The notes beneath the pieces are model-generated. The model was not told where the DNA came from. It did not search any database and was given only the letters and a program-made list of their open reading frames with translations. DNA of 17,779 nucleotides from Planococcus sp. (in: firmicutes) (GTDB lineage: Bacteria; Bacillota; Bacilli; Bacillales_A; Planococcaceae), in assembly GCA_030147225.1 (NCBI GenBank), contig JASLAI010000284.1, positions 1 through 17,779 of the forward strand, given 5' to 3'. The position numbers and the translations under genes were made by a program. Positions 1-5,818 of this stretch are shown in pieces (positions within the stretch are counted from its first letter, which is position 1; the number at the start of each line of letters is the position of its first letter).

Positions 1-134
1 CATTAATGACGGAGCGCATTGAAGCGCGTAAAAACAGAGATTTTAGAAGGTCTGATGAAATACGCGATTTGTTTAAAGAAAAAAATATCATTCTGGAAGA
101 TACAGCACAAGGTACACGCTGGAAGAGAGGGTAA
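1..134 (+). CDS. cysS: Cysteinyl-tRNA synthetase, C-terminal end (partial)
   Basis: This is the 3' end of a gene cut by the window start; the reading frame begins at base 3 and stops with TAA at 132-134, giving 43 residues. The enzyme charges tRNA-Cys with cysteine in the cytoplasm. The visible tail begins [14 protein letters not shown] and ends [14 protein letters not shown]. That is the characteristic end of bacterial CysRS: an 'ARK.RDF..SDEIRD' helix followed by the 'LEDT.QGT.W' terminus. The catalytic core lies outside the window. The stop is only 4 bases before the next gene (mrnC), and cysS-mrnC-rlmB is the standard Bacillales order, which supports the identification. The call rests on the tail plus context. 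Confidence 0.93.
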   Translation, partial: LMTERIEARKNRDFRRSDEIRDLFKEKNIILEDTAQGTRWKRG

Positions 135-138
135 CAAC

Positions 139-558
139 TTGAGTGTTTTACGAAAAAATGATGTAGACCAATTGAACGCACTGGCTCTAGCATACATGGG
201 AGACGCCGTTTACGAGCAGTCCATTCGTGAGCATTTGCTGCGTTCAGGACGTGCAAAACCGAATATTCTGCACCGCCAGTCGACTACTTTTGTTTCTGCC
301 AAAGCGCAGGCGGTGGTGTTGAAGCGGTTGACAGAAGAAGGATTTCTGACAGAAGCGGAATTGGCGATTATGCGACGTGGGCGCAATGCCAAGTCCGGAT
401 CTGTTCCTAAAAATACCGATGTGCAGACCTATAATTTCAGCACCGCTTTTGAAGCGGTATTGGGCTGGCTATACTTAAAAGAAGAGCAAGCGCGTGTGGA
501 CGAAATCATTTCCTATGCGATTGAGATTGTTGAAGAGCTGGGAGGCGTATTGAAATGA
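139..558 (+). CDS. mrnC: Mini-ribonuclease III (23S rRNA maturation)
   Basis: Encodes 139 residues, the usual size for Mini-III, a dimeric RNase III-type enzyme without a dsRNA-binding domain. It matures both ends of 23S rRNA in Bacillus. The RNase III signature is present: [11 protein letters not shown] at about residues 16-26 with Asp22, the RGRNAKSG and PKNTDVQTY segments at about 80-98, and STAFEAVLG at about 101-109 with Glu105 as the second acidic catalytic residue. I chose the TTG at 139 because it has a Shine-Dalgarno (GAGAGG, 125-130) 8 bases upstream and gives the family length. The frame stays open further upstream, but that would overlap the end of cysS and add non-homologous residues. 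The stop overlaps the start of rlmB (ATGA), suggesting translational coupling. Confidence 0.93.
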   Translation: MSVLRKNDVDQLNALALAYMGDAVYEQSIREHLLRSGRAKPNILHRQSTTFVSAKAQAVVLKRLTEEGFLTEAELAIMRRGRNAKSGSVPKNTDVQTYNFSTAFEAVLGWLYLKEEQARVDEIISYAIEIVEELGGVLK

Positions 559-1310
559 CGGAAGAAGAATTGGCACCGGAAATAATTGGCGGCAAGAATC
601 CTGTATTGGAAGCATTGCGGGCGGACCGGGATATCAATAAAATTTGGATTGCAGAAGGCGTTCAGAAAAAAGGAATTGCGGAATTGCTGCAGCTTGCAAA
701 GGATAAGGGCGTCATCGTTCAATCTGTCCCGAAGAAAAAAATCGACGGATTGACGGATACTAACCATCAAGGTATTGCAGCGGCAGTAGCCGCTTATAAT
801 TACGCAAGCCTAGAGGACTTGTTCGAGGCGGCAGCTGCAAAAAACGAAGATCCATTCTTCCTCATATTAGATGAGTTGGAAGATCCTCATAACTTGGGTT
901 CTATCATGAGAACAGCTGATGCTATTGGTGTTCATGGCTTGATTATTCCAAAGCGCCGGGCTGTCGGGTTGACAGGTGTGGTGGCAAAGGCTTCGACAGG
1001 CGCAATTGAACACGTACCTGTTGTACGCATCAATAATTTGTCCCAGACGGTGGATGAATTGAAAAAGCGTGGTGTGTGGATTGCCGGCACGGACGCTAAA
1101 GAGTCGGTGGATTACCGGAGAATGGATGCTTCCTTGCCGTTGGCTGTCATTATTGGCAGCGAAGGCAAAGGAATGAGCCGAATCTTGCGTGACAAATGCG
1201 ATTTCCTTTATCAATTGCCAATGGTCGGCCATGTGACTTCGCTGAATGCTTCAGTGGCAGCAAGCTTATTGATGTATGAAGTTTATAGAAAGCGCAATCC
1301 TTTGGGTTGA
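555..1310 (+). CDS. rlmB: 23S rRNA (guanosine-2'-O)-methyltransferase RlmB, TrmH/SpoU family
   Basis: A 251-residue SPOUT-class methyltransferase, likely modifying a guanosine in the peptidyl-transferase region of 23S rRNA with S-adenosylmethionine. The N-terminal part (about 8-85) resembles the SpoU substrate-binding domain: GKNPVLEAL, then [13 protein letters not shown]. The catalytic part (about 100-250) has the three knot motifs: NLGSIMRTA (113-121), IIGSEGKGM (199-207) and [11 protein letters not shown] (229-239). Translation starts on the ATG that overlaps the mrnC stop, with GGGAGG 8 bases upstream. B. subtilis YacO occupies the same position. The exact target nucleotide cannot be read from sequence, so the RlmB name rests on family and synteny. 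Confidence 0.92.
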   Translation: MTEEELAPEIIGGKNPVLEALRADRDINKIWIAEGVQKKGIAELLQLAKDKGVIVQSVPKKKIDGLTDTNHQGIAAAVAAYNYASLEDLFEAAAAKNEDPFFLILDELEDPHNLGSIMRTADAIGVHGLIIPKRRAVGLTGVVAKASTGAIEHVPVVRINNLSQTVDELKKRGVWIAGTDAKESVDYRRMDASLPLAVIIGSEGKGMSRILRDKCDFLYQLPMVGHVTSLNASVAASLLMYEVYRKRNPLG

Positions 1311-1314
1311 TGCC

Positions 1315-1824
1315 ATGAATATTCTGCTAGTTGATGGATACAATATCATTGGTGACTGGGTGGAGCTGCAGGAACTGAAAAAAGATAAGCTGGCGAATGC
1401 CAGAGATCGCCTGATAGAGCGGATGGCTGAATACCGGAGCTATAAAGGATGGCGTGTCATTATTATTTTTGACGCCCATCTCGTTCCGGGAATTGAAGCC
1501 AAGAATCTGCAACATGATGTTGAAGTCATTTTCACAAAAGAAAGCGAAACGGCAGATGAACGGATTGAAAAACTGGCGACGAGTTTAAATAACCGCCGTG
1601 ACCAAATTTACGTGGCCACTTCGGATTTTACAGAGCAATGGGTTATTTTCGGCAAAGGTGCATTACGAATTTCAGCGCGTGAATTAGAAATTGAAATGAT
1701 TGAAATACAGGAGAACATCACTAAAAAAGTAAAAGAAATCCAGGAGCAGCGCGGGATTTCAAAAATACCATTGTCCGGAGAAGTAGCGGAAATTTTCGAA
1801 AAATGGCGAAGAGGCTTGAAATGA
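1315..1824 (+). CDS. rae1: Ribosome-dependent mRNA decay endonuclease Rae1 (YacP, NYN/PIN domain)
   Basis: Encodes 169 residues, matching the length of Bacillus YacP/Rae1. This PIN-like nuclease enters the ribosomal A site and cleaves certain translated mRNAs. Acidic residues typical of the fold are visible: Asp7 in LLVDGYN, Asp53 in FDAH, Asp81 in ETADERIEKL and Asp104 in ATSDFTEQW. The conserved C-terminal FEKWRRG is also present. I chose the ATG at 1315 rather than an upstream in-frame alternative because MNILLVDGYN aligns with the family start. It follows the rlmB stop by 4 bases. No good Shine-Dalgarno is visible (only a weak GGGTTGA), so re-initiation or coupling with rlmB is likely. 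Confidence 0.9.
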   Translation: MNILLVDGYNIIGDWVELQELKKDKLANARDRLIERMAEYRSYKGWRVIIIFDAHLVPGIEAKNLQHDVEVIFTKESETADERIEKLATSLNNRRDQIYVATSDFTEQWVIFGKGALRISARELEIEMIEIQENITKKVKEIQEQRGISKIPLSGEVAEIFEKWRRGLK

Positions 1825-1828
1825 ACGG

Positions 1829-1858
1829 TTGACGCTCATTTTTTTCTTCCTGTATACT
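1829..1858 (+). promoter_or_regulatory. Sigma-A promoter for sigH
   Basis: TTGACG (1829-1834) and TATACT (1853-1858) are separated by 18 bases, directly after the rae1 stop and about 38 bases before the sigH start. Both hexamers match the sigma-A consensus at five positions. sigH has its own vegetative promoter in B. subtilis, where AbrB represses it; I see no specific operator to confirm AbrB control here. Confidence 0.72.
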
Positions 1859-1895
1859 GAAGATATCGAGGCTCACGCAATCGGAGGGATCACCC

Positions 1896-2546
1896 GTGGA
1901 AAATCATGAGCAAGTTCAGCCCCAACGATTCACCGACATGACAGATGAGGAACTTGTCAGTTTAGTCCACAGCGGAAACACGGAAGCACTGGATTTTTTG
2001 ATTACAAAGTTTCGGCCTTTTGTTCGAATGAAAGCGCGCTCGTATTTTTTGATCGGCGCTGATAAAGAAGATATTATTCAAGAAGGCATGATCGGTCTTT
2101 ATAAAGCGATTCGTGATTTTCGAAGTGATAAATTATCTTCATTCCGTGCGTTTGCAGAACTATGCATTATTCGGCAGATTATTACTGCCATTAAAACGGC
2201 CACCCGCCAAAAGCATATTCCGTTGAACTCGTATGTATCTTTAGACAAACCGATTTATGATGAAGAGTCTGACCGAACATTGATGGATGTGCTCACCGGA
2301 AACGGAGTAGATGATCCGGAAGACTTGATCATCCATAATGAGGAATTTCAGTATATGGAAGAAAAGATGGGTGAAGTGCTGAGTGAGCTTGAGCGTGAAG
2401 TGCTGGCTCTCTATTTAGACGGCCAATCCTATCAGGAAATTTCAGAGAAGCTCGAACGGCATGTAAAATCAATTGACAACGCATTGCAGAGGGTCAAGCG
2501 GAAGCTTGAACGGCACTTGCAGATCAATGAGATGCCGAGCTCCTGA
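1896..2546 (+). CDS. sigH: RNA polymerase sigma-H factor (stationary phase/sporulation)
   Basis: Encodes 216 residues, very near the 218 of B. subtilis SigH, the sigma-70-family factor for the transition to stationary phase, competence and early sporulation. Region 2 runs from about 35 to 105: the core-binding helix contains EDIIQEGMIGLYKAIRDF, and the DNA-melting/-10 recognition segment contains FAELCIIRQIITAIKTATRQ. Then comes HIPLNSYVSLDKPI. Region 4 (about 160-205) has a helix-turn-helix, LDGQSYQEISEKL followed by KSIDNALQRVKRK. The start is GTG at 1896, supported by GGAGGG at 1883-1888. The N-terminal 15 residues are the least conserved part. The position between yacP and rpmG is the standard Bacillales location. 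Its presence is compatible with a spore former but does not prove sporulation. Confidence 0.96.
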   Translation: MENHEQVQPQRFTDMTDEELVSLVHSGNTEALDFLITKFRPFVRMKARSYFLIGADKEDIIQEGMIGLYKAIRDFRSDKLSSFRAFAELCIIRQIITAIKTATRQKHIPLNSYVSLDKPIYDEESDRTLMDVLTGNGVDDPEDLIIHNEEFQYMEEKMGEVLSELEREVLALYLDGQSYQEISEKLERHVKSIDNALQRVKRKLERHLQINEMPSS

Positions 2547-2553
2547 CGAGCGG

Positions 2554-2580
2554 TTGACAGCTCAGTTTTAAGGTGATAAC
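2554..2580 (+). promoter_or_regulatory. Possible promoter for rpmG-secE
   Basis: A perfect TTGACA (2554-2559) lies 8 bases after the sigH stop. The best -10 is GATAAC (2575-2580) with a spacing of only 15, and the options at 16-18 are poorer. The -35 is convincing but the -10 is weak, so this is tentative. Confidence 0.33.
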
Positions 2581-2615
2581 CTTGAAAAAGCTGTAAACTT
2601 GAATAAGGTGATGAC

Positions 2616-2762
2616 ATGGCTAAAAAAATTGTTATAAGTTGCTCGGAATGTGCATCCCGTAATTATGCGGTTCCTGCGAAAGCGGAATCGAGCACACGTT
2701 TGGAACTCAAAAAATTCTGTGCTCATTGCAATGGGCATACCGTGCATAAACAAACGATATGA
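2616..2762 (+). CDS. rpmG: 50S ribosomal protein L33 (zinc-binding form)
   Basis: A 48-residue protein, MAKKIVISCSECASRN at its start and ending HTVHKQTI. It is the L33 copy encoded just before secE (rpmGB in B. subtilis). The four cysteines of the zinc-containing C+ form are intact, as two CxxC pairs at Cys9/Cys12 and Cys35/Cys38. The ATG at 2616 has AAGGTG at 2605-2610 with 5-base spacing; an ATG at 2611 is in another frame. L33 sits near the E-site of the large subunit. C+ forms are commonly replaced by Zur-controlled C- paralogues under zinc starvation; no such paralogue is in this window. The gene is short but unambiguous by sequence and position. Confidence 0.95.
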   Translation: MAKKIVISCSECASRNYAVPAKAESSTRLELKKFCAHCNGHTVHKQTI

Positions 2763-2821
2763 ATTTTAACTGAATGCCGGACGATATAAAGTGATTTTGA
2801 AATTCGGAGGTTTTTTAAACA

Positions 2822-3007
2822 ATGGGTAACATTGGCGATTTCTTTAAAAATGTCGTTTCGGAAATGCGGAAAGTTAGCTGGCCGAAACGAAAAGAACTAA
2901 CTCGTTATACAATCGTTGTTCTTTCTACTTGTATTTTCATGGCTCTCTTCTTCGCGGTAATTGACGCAGGCATCTCAGAAGTATTCCGCTGGTTCTTAGC
3001 ACTATAA
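2822..3007 (+). CDS. secE: Preprotein translocase subunit SecE
   Basis: Encodes 61 residues, the short single-span form of SecE found in Firmicutes. It clamps SecY in the SecYEG protein-export channel of the cytoplasmic membrane. The amphipathic N-terminal part has the family signature around residues 9-24 (KNVVSEMRKVSWPKRKEL). One hydrophobic membrane segment follows at about 30-48 (TIVVLSTCIFMALFFAVI), then a short tail with FRWFLAL. The ATG at 2822 is preceded by GGAGG at 2806-2810, with 11 bases between, slightly long. Position between rpmG and nusG is the conserved bacterial order. Confidence 0.95.
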   Translation: MGNIGDFFKNVVSEMRKVSWPKRKELTRYTIVVLSTCIFMALFFAVIDAGISEVFRWFLAL

Positions 3008-3030
3008 GTCATTCGACAAGAATAATGCAT

Positions 3031-3067
3031 AAAAAATAGCCCGTCATTCTATGAGAACGGGTTTTTT
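3031..3067 (+). terminator. Terminator-like hairpin between secE and nusG
   Basis: CCCGT (3040-3044) pairs with ACGGG (3057-3061) and is followed directly by TTTTTT (3062-3067). An A6 run (3031-3036) lies upstream and could pair with the U-run, making it potentially bidirectional. An inner TCT/AGA pairing (3048-3050 with 3054-3056) may extend the stem across a bulge. The GC stem is only 5 bp, so termination is probably partial. It ends 13 bases before the nusG Shine-Dalgarno, and no promoter fits in between. Confidence 0.68.
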
Positions 3068-3080
3068 CATTTGGTAAAAA

Positions 3081-3113
3081 AGGAGGGATGGACGTTTAGT
3101 CCGCACGATTATG
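3081..3113 (+). promoter_or_regulatory. Distant nusG Shine-Dalgarno with intervening hairpin
   Basis: The only Shine-Dalgarno before nusG is AGGAGGG (3081-3087), 23 bases from the ATG at 3111, well outside the usual 5-10. A small inverted repeat, GGAC (3090-3093) with GTCC (3099-3102) and a 5-base loop, lies between them; a T-G pair (3089/3103) may add to it. Folding this 15-base hairpin leaves about 8 bases of effective spacing. The repeat and distances are seen directly; its role is inferred. Confidence 0.55.
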
Positions 3114-3644
3114 GAGAAAAATTGGTATGTAGTCCATACGTATTCCGGTTACGAAAATAAAGTCAAAGCGAACCTGGAAAAGCGTGTAGAAACGATGGGT
3201 ATGGAAGATCTTATCTTCCGCGTCATCATTCCTGAAGAACAGGAAACAGATTTTAAAGACGGCAAGAAACGTACTGTCATGCGCAAAACCTTCCCGGGAT
3301 ATGTCCTGGTCGAATTGATCATGACAGATGAATCCTGGTATGTAGTCAGAAATACACCAGGGGTTACAGGATTTATCGGTTCGTCAGGCGGGGGAGCAAA
3401 ACCGACGCCACTACTTGATGAAGAAGTAGATTTCATCCTGAAACAAATGGGAATGACTGAACGCAAAGTGGATATTGACTTTGCAGTTGCTGATACAGTT
3501 GAAGTGATGGAAGGGCCATTCGCCAACTTCCAAGGGAAAGTGGAAGAAATCGACGATACAAAAGGCAAAGTTAAAGTATCGATTGATATCTTCGGACGCG
3601 AAACCAAAATGGAACTGGATTTCGAGCAAGTTCAAAAAGTATAA
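3111..3644 (+). CDS. nusG: Transcription elongation/antitermination factor NusG
   Basis: Encodes 177 residues, the family size. The NGN domain (about 1-110) binds RNA polymerase: it opens with EKNWYVVHTYSGYENKVK and carries the RKTFPGYVLVEL and WYVVRNTPGVTGF motifs. The KOW domain (about 125-177) has VMEGPFANFQGKVEEID and ends ELDFEQVQKV. NusG bridges RNA polymerase to Rho or the ribosome; in Bacillus it also stimulates sequence-specific pausing. The ATG at 3111 is certain by homology (MEKNWYVVHT), even though its Shine-Dalgarno is 23 bases away behind a hairpin. A terminator-like stem sits between secE and this gene, so its supply may depend on readthrough. Confidence 0.97.
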   Translation: MEKNWYVVHTYSGYENKVKANLEKRVETMGMEDLIFRVIIPEEQETDFKDGKKRTVMRKTFPGYVLVELIMTDESWYVVRNTPGVTGFIGSSGGGAKPTPLLDEEVDFILKQMGMTERKVDIDFAVADTVEVMEGPFANFQGKVEEIDDTKGKVKVSIDIFGRETKMELDFEQVQKV

Positions 3645-3651
3645 AAGACAC

Positions 3652-3680
3652 TTGCTATTCTCAGTTATTAATGGTATTAT
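3652..3680 (+). promoter_or_regulatory. Sigma-A promoter for rplK-rplA
   Basis: TTGCTA (3652-3657) and TATTAT (3675-3680) are separated by exactly 17 bases, 8 bases after the nusG stop. Transcription would start near 3687, giving a leader of about 120 nt before rplK. The position matches the L11 operon promoter expected between nusG and rplK. Confidence 0.72.
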
Positions 3681-3689
3681 TTCATAGGT

Positions 3690-3711
3690 CAGACTGTCAT
3701 AGGACAATCTG
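3690..3711 (+). other. 5' stem-loop at the start of the rplK leader
   Basis: CAGA-C-TGTC (3690-3698) pairs with GACA-A-TCTG (3703-3711): eight base pairs with one internal C/A mismatch and an ATAG loop. It would lie at the very 5' end of the rplK transcript, where such hairpins can protect mRNA or frame a downstream regulatory fold. Function is inferred. Confidence 0.5.
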
Positions 3712-3757
3712 TACAATTTAGCTAATTCTATCAACATCGTTGACAGACAGATATTGA

Positions 3758-3782
3758 GTGGGAGGGGAAACCCTATTACCAC
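3758..3782 (+). promoter_or_regulatory. L1-binding-like RNA element upstream of rplK
   Basis: GTGG (3758-3761) pairs with CCAC (3779-3782); inside, AGGG (3763-3766) pairs with CCCT (3771-3774) around a GAAA tetraloop. The two helices are joined by an asymmetric loop of one G against ATTA. The strands GTGGGAGG and TACCAC reproduce the L1 binding region of 23S rRNA (L1 stalk), the mimicry by which L1 represses its own operon in E. coli and archaea. It lies 11 bases before the rplK Shine-Dalgarno (3794-3802). Confidence 0.7.
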
Positions 3783-3808
3783 ATCACGGACTTAAGGAGG
3801 TGTGTTTC

Positions 3809-4234
3809 GTGGCTAAAAAAGTTGTTAAAGTTGTAAAATTGCAGATTCCTGCAGCAAAAGCTAATCCAGCGCCACCAGTTGGTCCAGCATTGGGTCAAGC
3901 AGGTGTTAACATCATGGGCTTCTGTAAAGAGTTCAACGCGCGTACGGCAGATCAAGCAGGACTGATCATTCCAGTTGAGATTTCAGTATTTGAAGATCGT
4001 TCATTTACATTCATTACGAAAACTCCACCCGCAGCTGTTCTACTAAAAGTAGCAGCCGGTATTGAATCAGGTTCAGGCGAACCGAACCGCAATAAAGTAG
4101 CGACTGTGAAACGCGATAAAGTTCGCGAAATCGCAGAAACTAAAATGCCAGATCTAAATGCTGCTTCAGTAGAAGCTGCAATGTTGATGGTTGAAGGTAC
4201 TGCTCGCAGTATGGGCATTACAATCGAAGACTAA
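3809..4234 (+). CDS. rplK: 50S ribosomal protein L11
   Basis: Encodes 141 residues, identical in length to B. subtilis L11. The protein binds the GTPase-associated centre of 23S rRNA at the stalk base and is needed for RelA activation. The N-terminal domain contains [22 protein letters not shown] with the conserved prolines (residues 18-26 area), a site associated with thiopeptide action. The C-terminal RNA-binding domain covers about 75-141 and ends [13 protein letters not shown] chose the GTG at 3809 ([10 protein letters not shown]) because AAGGAGGTG lies 6 bases upstream and the length fits. A GTG at 3758 is in frame, but it lies inside the L1-like hairpin and would add 17 residues. Confidence 0.97.
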   Translation: MAKKVVKVVKLQIPAAKANPAPPVGPALGQAGVNIMGFCKEFNARTADQAGLIIPVEISVFEDRSFTFITKTPPAAVLLKVAAGIESGSGEPNRNKVATVKRDKVREIAETKMPDLNAASVEAAMLMVEGTARSMGITIED

Positions 4235-4256
4235 TTCTAGCAGTTGTTTTTGGATG

Positions 4257-4293
4257 GGTTGCGCAGTTCATCATGAGCCGCGCAGCCTTTAAT
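4257..4293 (+). other. Stem-loop in the rplK-rplA gap
   Basis: GGTTGCGC (4257-4264) pairs with GCGCAGCC (4280-4287): 8 bp with one G-U pair and a 15-base loop, followed by TTTAAT. The U-tract is too short for a strong terminator. It may be a weak attenuator, a processing site or a scaffold for the L1-like element that starts 8 bases downstream. Confidence 0.5.
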
Positions 4294-4294
4294 C

Positions 4295-4320
4295 GTGGGA
4301 GGTTCATTCCGTTATACCAC
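4295..4320 (+). promoter_or_regulatory. Second L1-binding-like RNA element, upstream of rplA
   Basis: GTGGGAGG (4295-4302) and ATACCAC (4314-4320) recreate the two conserved strands of the rRNA L1 site. GTGG pairs with CCAC, and GG (4301-4302) can pair with CC (4309-4310) around a 6-base loop. The inner helix is much weaker than in the rplK copy. The element ends 3 bases before the rplA Shine-Dalgarno AAGGAGG (4324-4330), so bound L1 could block rplA translation directly. Inferred from sequence resemblance. Confidence 0.55.
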
Positions 4321-4339
4321 AACAAGGAGGACGTTTAAA

Positions 4340-5038
4340 ATGGCTAAAACAGGCAAAAAGCTGCAAGAAGCAGCGAAATTGATCGACCGTTCGAAACTAT
4401 ATGAAGCTAAAGAAGCAATCGAACTTGCGAAAAAAGCAAGCACAGTGAACTTTGACGCTACAATTGAAGTGGCTTTCCGTCTAGGAATCGACACGCGTAA
4501 GAACGACCAGCAAATCCGTGGGGCAGTAGTACTTCCAAACGGAACTGGTAAAACTCAAAGCGTATTGGTTTTCGCTAAAGGCGAAAAGTTAAAAGAAGCT
4601 GAAGCAGCTGGCGCAGATTTCGTAGGCGATGCTGAATATATCCAAAAAATCCAACAAGGATGGTTTGACTTCGACGTGATCGTTGCAACACCTGACATGA
4701 TGGGTGAAGTTGGTAAACTTGGACGTGTTTTAGGACCGAAAGGCTTAATGCCAAACCCTAAAACAGGCACAGTTACATTTGATGTAACGAAAGCTGTTCA
4801 AGAAATCAAAGCTGGTAAAGTGGAATACCGTGCAGACAAAACAGGTATCATCCATGCGCCAATCGGGAAAGTTTCTTTTGATGACAGCAAACTTGCTGAA
4901 AACTTGGAAGCGATCTATGACGTAGTACAAAAAGCGAAGCCATCTTCTGCTAAAGGTACTTACATCAAATCATTGAACGTTACTACTACAATGGGACCTG
5001 CTGTTAAAGTAGATCCAACTAAAGTGGTTGCTAAATAA
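4340..5038 (+). CDS. rplA: 50S ribosomal protein L1
   Basis: Encodes 232 residues, the same as B. subtilis L1. L1 forms the mobile L1 stalk that guides deacylated tRNA out of the E site, and in several bacteria and archaea it represses its own mRNA. Domain I is split between the two termini and domain II lies in the middle. The signature region [20 protein letters not shown] at about residues 123-142 is clear, followed by GTVTFDV and [11 protein letters not shown]. The ATG at 4340 ([14 protein letters not shown]) has AAGGAGG 9 bases upstream; a GTG at 4295 is in frame, but it sits in the L1-like RNA element and would add 15 non-homologous residues. It is cotranscribed with rplK across a 105-base structured gap. 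Confidence 0.97.
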   Translation: MAKTGKKLQEAAKLIDRSKLYEAKEAIELAKKASTVNFDATIEVAFRLGIDTRKNDQQIRGAVVLPNGTGKTQSVLVFAKGEKLKEAEAAGADFVGDAEYIQKIQQGWFDFDVIVATPDMMGEVGKLGRVLGPKGLMPNPKTGTVTFDVTKAVQEIKAGKVEYRADKTGIIHAPIGKVSFDDSKLAENLEAIYDVVQKAKPSSAKGTYIKSLNVTTTMGPAVKVDPTKVVAK

Positions 5039-5042
5039 GATA

Positions 5043-5071
5043 TTGACATCGTATTTCCGCTCTGCTATACT
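5043..5071 (+). promoter_or_regulatory. Sigma-A promoter for rplJ-rplL
   Basis: A perfect TTGACA (5043-5048) and TATACT (5066-5071) with 17-base spacing, starting 5 bases after the rplA stop. It is among the best promoters in the window, and transcription should start near 5078. The leader to rplJ is about 180 nt and carries the L10 element and a terminator. Confidence 0.87.
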
Positions 5072-5094
5072 AGCGGAGTTGTGAAATACCCATT

Positions 5095-5148
5095 TGTACC
5101 GCAGACAGCAGGGGCGCCAGTCGCTTAATATATCCCTGCCGAGGACAT
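5095..5148 (+). ncRNA. L10 ribosomal protein leader
   Basis: The stretch has the pattern of the Bacillales L10 leader: GCAGACAGCAGGGG, then GCTTAATA, then CCCTGCCGAGG. GCAGGG (5108-5113) pairs with CCCTGC (5134-5139), and the flanking AGACA and CGAGG strands provide the kinked part bound by L10. The L10(L12)4 complex binds this RNA to limit rplJL expression. Boundaries are approximate, judged by eye. It is followed by a terminator at 5187-5221, the layout known from B. subtilis. Confidence 0.82.
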
Positions 5149-5186
5149 GATGAATTCAGATAACATCTTTTTGATGCTGATTTTAT

Positions 5187-5221
5187 GCCTCTGTGTCTGT
5201 AATGGACCAGAGGCTTTTCTT
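5187..5221 (+). terminator. Leader terminator (attenuator) upstream of rplJ
   Basis: GCCTCTG (5187-5193) pairs perfectly with CAGAGGC (5208-5214), loop 14, followed by TTTTCTT. It is an intrinsic terminator inside the rplJ leader, 27 bases before the Shine-Dalgarno, so it must act as an attenuator. Its 5' arm can alternatively pair upstream: GAGG-A-CAT (5141-5148) with ATGCCTC (5185-5191), a candidate antiterminator overlapping the L10 element. Confidence 0.8.
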
Positions 5222-5260
5222 ATGGACGGTATAAATGAAAAATCTATAGGAGGTGCCAAA

Positions 5261-5761
5261 ATGAGCAAAGCAGTTGAAACGAAAAAAGTTGTCGTGCAAA
5301 CAATCGCTGACAAGTTCAGCACTGCAGCTTCAGTTGTAGTTGTTGATTACCGTGGATTGAACGTTGCACAATTAACAGAACTTCGTAAACAGCTTCGTGA
5401 AGCAGGCGTTGAGTTTAAAGTTTACAAAAACTCAATGACTCGCCGTGCGACAGAAATGCACGGACTTGAAGCGATCAACGAACACTTTACAGGACCAAAC
5501 GCCATTGCATTTTCTAATGAAGATGTAGTAGCGCCAGCGAGAATCATCAATAATTTCGCTAAAACAAACGACGCGCTTGAAATTAAAGCGGGTGTCATCG
5601 AAGGTGCAGTCGCATCTGCTGAAGATGTGAAAGCATTGGCAGAACTTCCATCACGCGAAGGTTTGCTATCTATGCTACTCAGCGTACTACAAGCTCCAGT
5701 CCGCAACTTTGCAGCTACAACAAAAGCAGTTGCAGATCAAAAAGAAGAACAAGGCGCTTAA
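5261..5761 (+). CDS. rplJ: 50S ribosomal protein L10
   Basis: Encodes 166 residues, the B. subtilis length. L10 anchors the L7/L12 dimers to 23S rRNA beside L11 and is the RNA-binding part of the autoregulatory L10(L12)4 complex. The N-terminal RNA-binding domain (about 1-100) has [22 protein letters not shown] and [10 protein letters not shown]. The C-terminal helix that binds L12 dimers covers about 130-166, with [17 protein letters not shown]. The ATG at 5261 is supported by AGGAGGTG (5248-5255). An earlier in-frame ATG at 5147 lies within the L10 leader, and the added segment would run through the terminator, so it is rejected. Confidence 0.97.
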   Translation: MSKAVETKKVVVQTIADKFSTAASVVVVDYRGLNVAQLTELRKQLREAGVEFKVYKNSMTRRATEMHGLEAINEHFTGPNAIAFSNEDVVAPARIINNFAKTNDALEIKAGVIEGAVASAEDVKALAELPSREGLLSMLLSVLQAPVRNFAATTKAVADQKEEQGA

Positions 5762-5765
5762 TAAG

Positions 5766-5777
5766 TTAGCCGGCTAA
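5766..5777. repeat. 12-bp palindrome between rplJ and rplL
   Basis: TTAGCCGGCTAA is a perfect palindrome starting 4 bases after the rplJ stop. In RNA it gives only a 4-bp stem with a CCGG loop. It has no U-tract, so it is not a terminator. It may be a minor mRNA stability element or chance. Confidence 0.4.
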
Positions 5778-5818
5778 GCACGACAAAAAATATTACCTAT
5801 CAATAGGAGGAAACTATA

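Noticed and set aside
19..138. Upstream extension of mrnC to a TTG at 19
   Set aside because: It overlaps the real end of cysS in another frame, lacks homology to Mini-III, and the TTG at 139 has the proper Shine-Dalgarno and family length.
2765..2790. A separate secE promoter with TATAAA at 2785-2790
   Set aside because: The only -35-like stretch (TTTAAC) is 14 bases away; rpmG and secE are most simply cotranscribed.
3088..3099. A three-codon leader ORF (ATG GAC GTT TAG) before nusG
   Set aside because: Its ATG abuts the Shine-Dalgarno with essentially no spacing, so initiation there is unlikely.
3149..3607. 152-codon open frame on the minus strand across nusG
   Set aside because: It is the antisense shadow of a strongly conserved gene; composition is Ser/Thr-rich low-complexity and no Shine-Dalgarno or family motif is seen.
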